From Lactobacillus sp. (lineage in GTDB: Bacteria; Bacillota; Bacilli; Lactobacillales; Lactobacillaceae), in the NCBI GenBank assembly GCA_022483245.1, contig JAKVNR010000001.1, positions 558,001 through 622,000 of the forward strand: a stretch of 64,000 bases of DNA. Reading direction: 5' to 3'. Under the pieces are notes generated by a model. That model had not been told where the DNA came from, made no database searches, and worked only from the letters and a program-made list of their open reading frames with translations. Position 1 is the stretch's first letter. Each line of letters opens with the position of its first letter. A program made the translations under genes and the position numbers. Below, one piece after another: positions 62,571 through 64,000 of this stretch.

Positions 62571-64000
62571 CTATTTATGTTGCTTTCTTCTATGCTTTAA
62601 ATCCTCGCCTAATCCTAATAATCCTAACCCGGCAAAAATTGAACCGACAATTGCAGCCATTGTGCTTTGATCACTGCTGCCTGTTTGCGGTAATCGTCCA
62701 ACGGTTTGCGGATCTTTATTAATTTTAAGACCTGGCTTCGGTTTCCCAATTACAGGTTTATTTTCAGGAATACTGATCAAATCAGCTGGTTCTACCGGTT
62801 TTTCTGGCTCTTGAGTAGTATCAGATGGCTCGTCAGTCATTTCTGGCTGATCAGTTGGTGACTGATGATCGTCTCCAGAACCACCACCTGATGGATGATG
62901 CTCCTCTTCTCCGCCTTGATCAGTCGTACCGCCACCCTGGGACGTAATAGGTTCATATATGACCTTAATTTTAATATCTGCAGAATCATGAGTGATACCA
63001 GAAATAGCTTCAACGTTATTTTCGTTGTCGCCATGTGCTGAAACTTTCTTGATCTTATAGCCAATCTCTGTTGGTGAAATTACTTTTTCAAATTCTTTTT
63101 TACCGTCTTTCCAATTAATTTTAACTTCATCAGAATTATCCGGATCAACTACTAAAGTATGATTAGTATCATTTAACTTCTTAGCATGAACCATCTTCCC
63201 GGTTACTTTGTCGACATAAGCCATACCTTGGAAGGTTAAGGTTTGGTTGGCATTAGCAGGAACTTTACCAGTAAAAGTAGTTCCATCACTGTTTACGTAG
63301 TTTACAGTCAATTTAACAGCTTTGGTTAAGTCATCTTTAGTAACTTTACTGCCTTCAGGAATATTGTCCGGTGTTACTTCTTTGACACCATGTGTTAGGT
63401 AAACTATGACATTTTGAGCTTTCTTTGGATCAGTATCAAATTTTACTGGTAAATCGGCTTTGCTTACCAACACATATCCATCATTCAAATATGCATTAAC
63501 AACATCTTCATACTTTTGCTTCGTATCTTCTGGAATCTTCGCATTAGATGACCCAGTTGCTAGCACTTTATCTTGGACAAGTTTCTTACCTTCTCCAGCA
63601 CTATCAATATCTGCATCGTCAATGATTGTATAAGTTAATTTTTGACCCGATAGAGGCTCATATGTAACCGTAATTTCAATAGTTTCAGAATTATAGGTAA
63701 TACCAGAAATAGCTTTAACGTTATTATCTTTATCACCATACGGTGTAGGTATAACGCTCTTGATCTGATAGCCAGTCTCTTCTGGTGAACTAACTCCTTC
63801 AAATCCTGTTTTTCCGTCTTTTTCGGTCCAAGTAGGTTCCACTGCAGTCTTATTGTCTGGATCGGCTCCTAGTTTACCGTGAAAGTCTTTTGTATGGACC
63901 ATCTTACCAGTTAATTTGTCGACATAAACCGTACCTTCGAAAGTTAAAGTCTGTTTGGCGTTAGCAGGAACTTCACCAGTAAATGGAGTTCCATCACTGT
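62571..64000 (-). CDS. LPXTG-anchored mucin-binding-type adhesin, C-terminal part (runs off window)
   Basis: About 476 residues are visible; the N-terminus lies beyond the window. Two related MucBP-like modules flank a Mub B2-like segment (YTIIDDAD, then VVNAYLNDGYVLVSKADLPVKFDTDPKKAQNVIVYLTHG). A Gly/Ser/Pro/Glu-rich wall-spanning linker (DDHQSPTDQPEMTDEPSDTT) follows. The sortase signal is LPQTG, then a hydrophobic stretch and the basic tail KHRRKQHK. The protein would be covalently anchored to peptidoglycan and may bind mucus or epithelial glycans, by analogy with Mub proteins. Confidence 0.93.
   Translation of the reverse strand, partial: SDGTPFTGEVPANAKQTLTFEGTVYVDKLTGKMVHTKDFHGKLGADPDNKTAVEPTWTEKDGKTGFEGVSSPEETGYQIKSVIPTPYGDKDNNVKAISGITYNSETIEITVTYEPLSGQKLTYTIIDDADIDSAGEGKKLVQDKVLATGSSNAKIPEDTKQKYEDVVNAYLNDGYVLVSKADLPVKFDTDPKKAQNVIVYLTHGVKEVTPDNIPEGSKVTKDDLTKAVKLTVNYVNSDGTTFTGKVPANANQTLTFQGMAYVDKVTGKMVHAKKLNDTNHTLVVDPDNSDEVKINWKDGKKEFEKVISPTEIGYKIKKVSAHGDNENNVEAISGITHDSADIKIKVIYEPITSQGGGTTDQGGEEEHHPSGGGSGDDHQSPTDQPEMTDEPSDTTQEPEKPVEPADLISIPENKPVIGKPKPGLKINKDPQTVGRLPQTGSSDQSTMAAIVGSIFAGLGLLGLGEDLKHRRKQHK
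62949..63302 (-). repeat. Adhesin repeat, copy B
   Basis: About 118 residues starting NYVNSDGTTFTGKVPANANQ and ending IKVIYEP; matches copy A closely over its whole length. Confidence 0.88.
63654..64000 (-). repeat. Adhesin repeat, copy A (cut by window edge)
   Basis: Begins SDGTPFTGEVPANAKQ at the edge and ends ITVTYEP. DNA identity to copy B is visible, for example in the shared plus-strand stretch GTTCCATCACTGT and GCAGGAACTT. More copies may follow outside the window. Confidence 0.88.

Noticed and set aside
1-64000. CRISPR array, tRNA or rRNA genes, intact insertion sequences, prophage
   Set aside because: No spaced direct repeats, no tRNA or rRNA signature stretches, and no transposase or phage structural genes were recognised by eye; only possible mobile-element end remnants near 31.6 and 37.7 kb.

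Overview
The window is chromosomal DNA of a low-to-moderate GC Gram-positive bacterium, most likely a Lactobacillus in the strict sense (delbrueckii/acidophilus relatives). The signs are Lactobacillus-type SLAP surface-layer domains, an LPXTG mucin-binding-type adhesin, the mevalonate pathway, AddAB instead of RecBCD, Bacillus-like gene order around rnpB and rpoD, and T-box and fluoride riboswitches. No rRNA, tRNA, CRISPR array, prophage or intact insertion sequence was seen.

Region by region: 1-8.4 kb holds fhs (cut by the window edge), a small membrane protein, a DegV protein, a metallophosphoesterase and the conserved block rlmL-rnpB-gpsB-ypsA / recU-pbp1A. From 8.5 to 21.5 kb a minus-strand repair and replication block reads addB-addA-dinG-tseB-asnS-dnaD-nth. 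From 21.6 to 25.6 kb the plus-strand operon mvk-mvaD-pmk-fni makes isoprenoid precursors. From 25.7 to 31.4 kb there are rRNA methylation and hypothetical genes, lepB, and a fluoride riboswitch driving two crcB genes.

From about 31.4 to 37.8 kb lies an AT-rich, gene-decayed accessory island. It carries a metal P-type ATPase, a CXXC metal chaperone, a degenerate Dps-like protein, an FNR-like regulator with Cys5/Cys102 (FLP type) and a His-rich EF-hand-like protein. It also has three dead genes (uracil-DNA glycosylase, Asp/Glu racemase, YheO-type regulator). Three perfect TTGAT-N4-ATCAA boxes precede its transcription units, each exactly 22 nt before a possible -10 hexamer. That is the class II activator position (-41.5), so this looks like a self-contained redox/metal regulon. 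It is the most interesting system in the window.

From 37.8 to 43.7 kb are a GntR/ABC exporter operon, pepT and an amino-acid permease. From 42.9 to 54.8 kb runs the conserved macromolecular-synthesis block rpsU-yqeY-phoH-ybeY-cdd-era-recO-(T-box)-glyQ-glyS-dnaG-rpoD-trmK-nif3. From 54.9 to 57.5 kb is a T-box-controlled amino-acid ABC transporter whose permease has a one-base frameshift; its leader carries a duplicated antiterminator/terminator module. The last 6 kb hold an aminotransferase, a YitT protein, a decayed toxin-antitoxin locus, two SLAP proteins (one without a normal start codon) and the C-terminal part of an LPQTG-anchored adhesin.

A theme across the window is avoidance of iron-sulfur enzymes. 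Nth and AddB both lack the cysteines that hold their [4Fe-4S] clusters, and isoprenoids come from the mevalonate route rather than the Fe-S-dependent MEP route.
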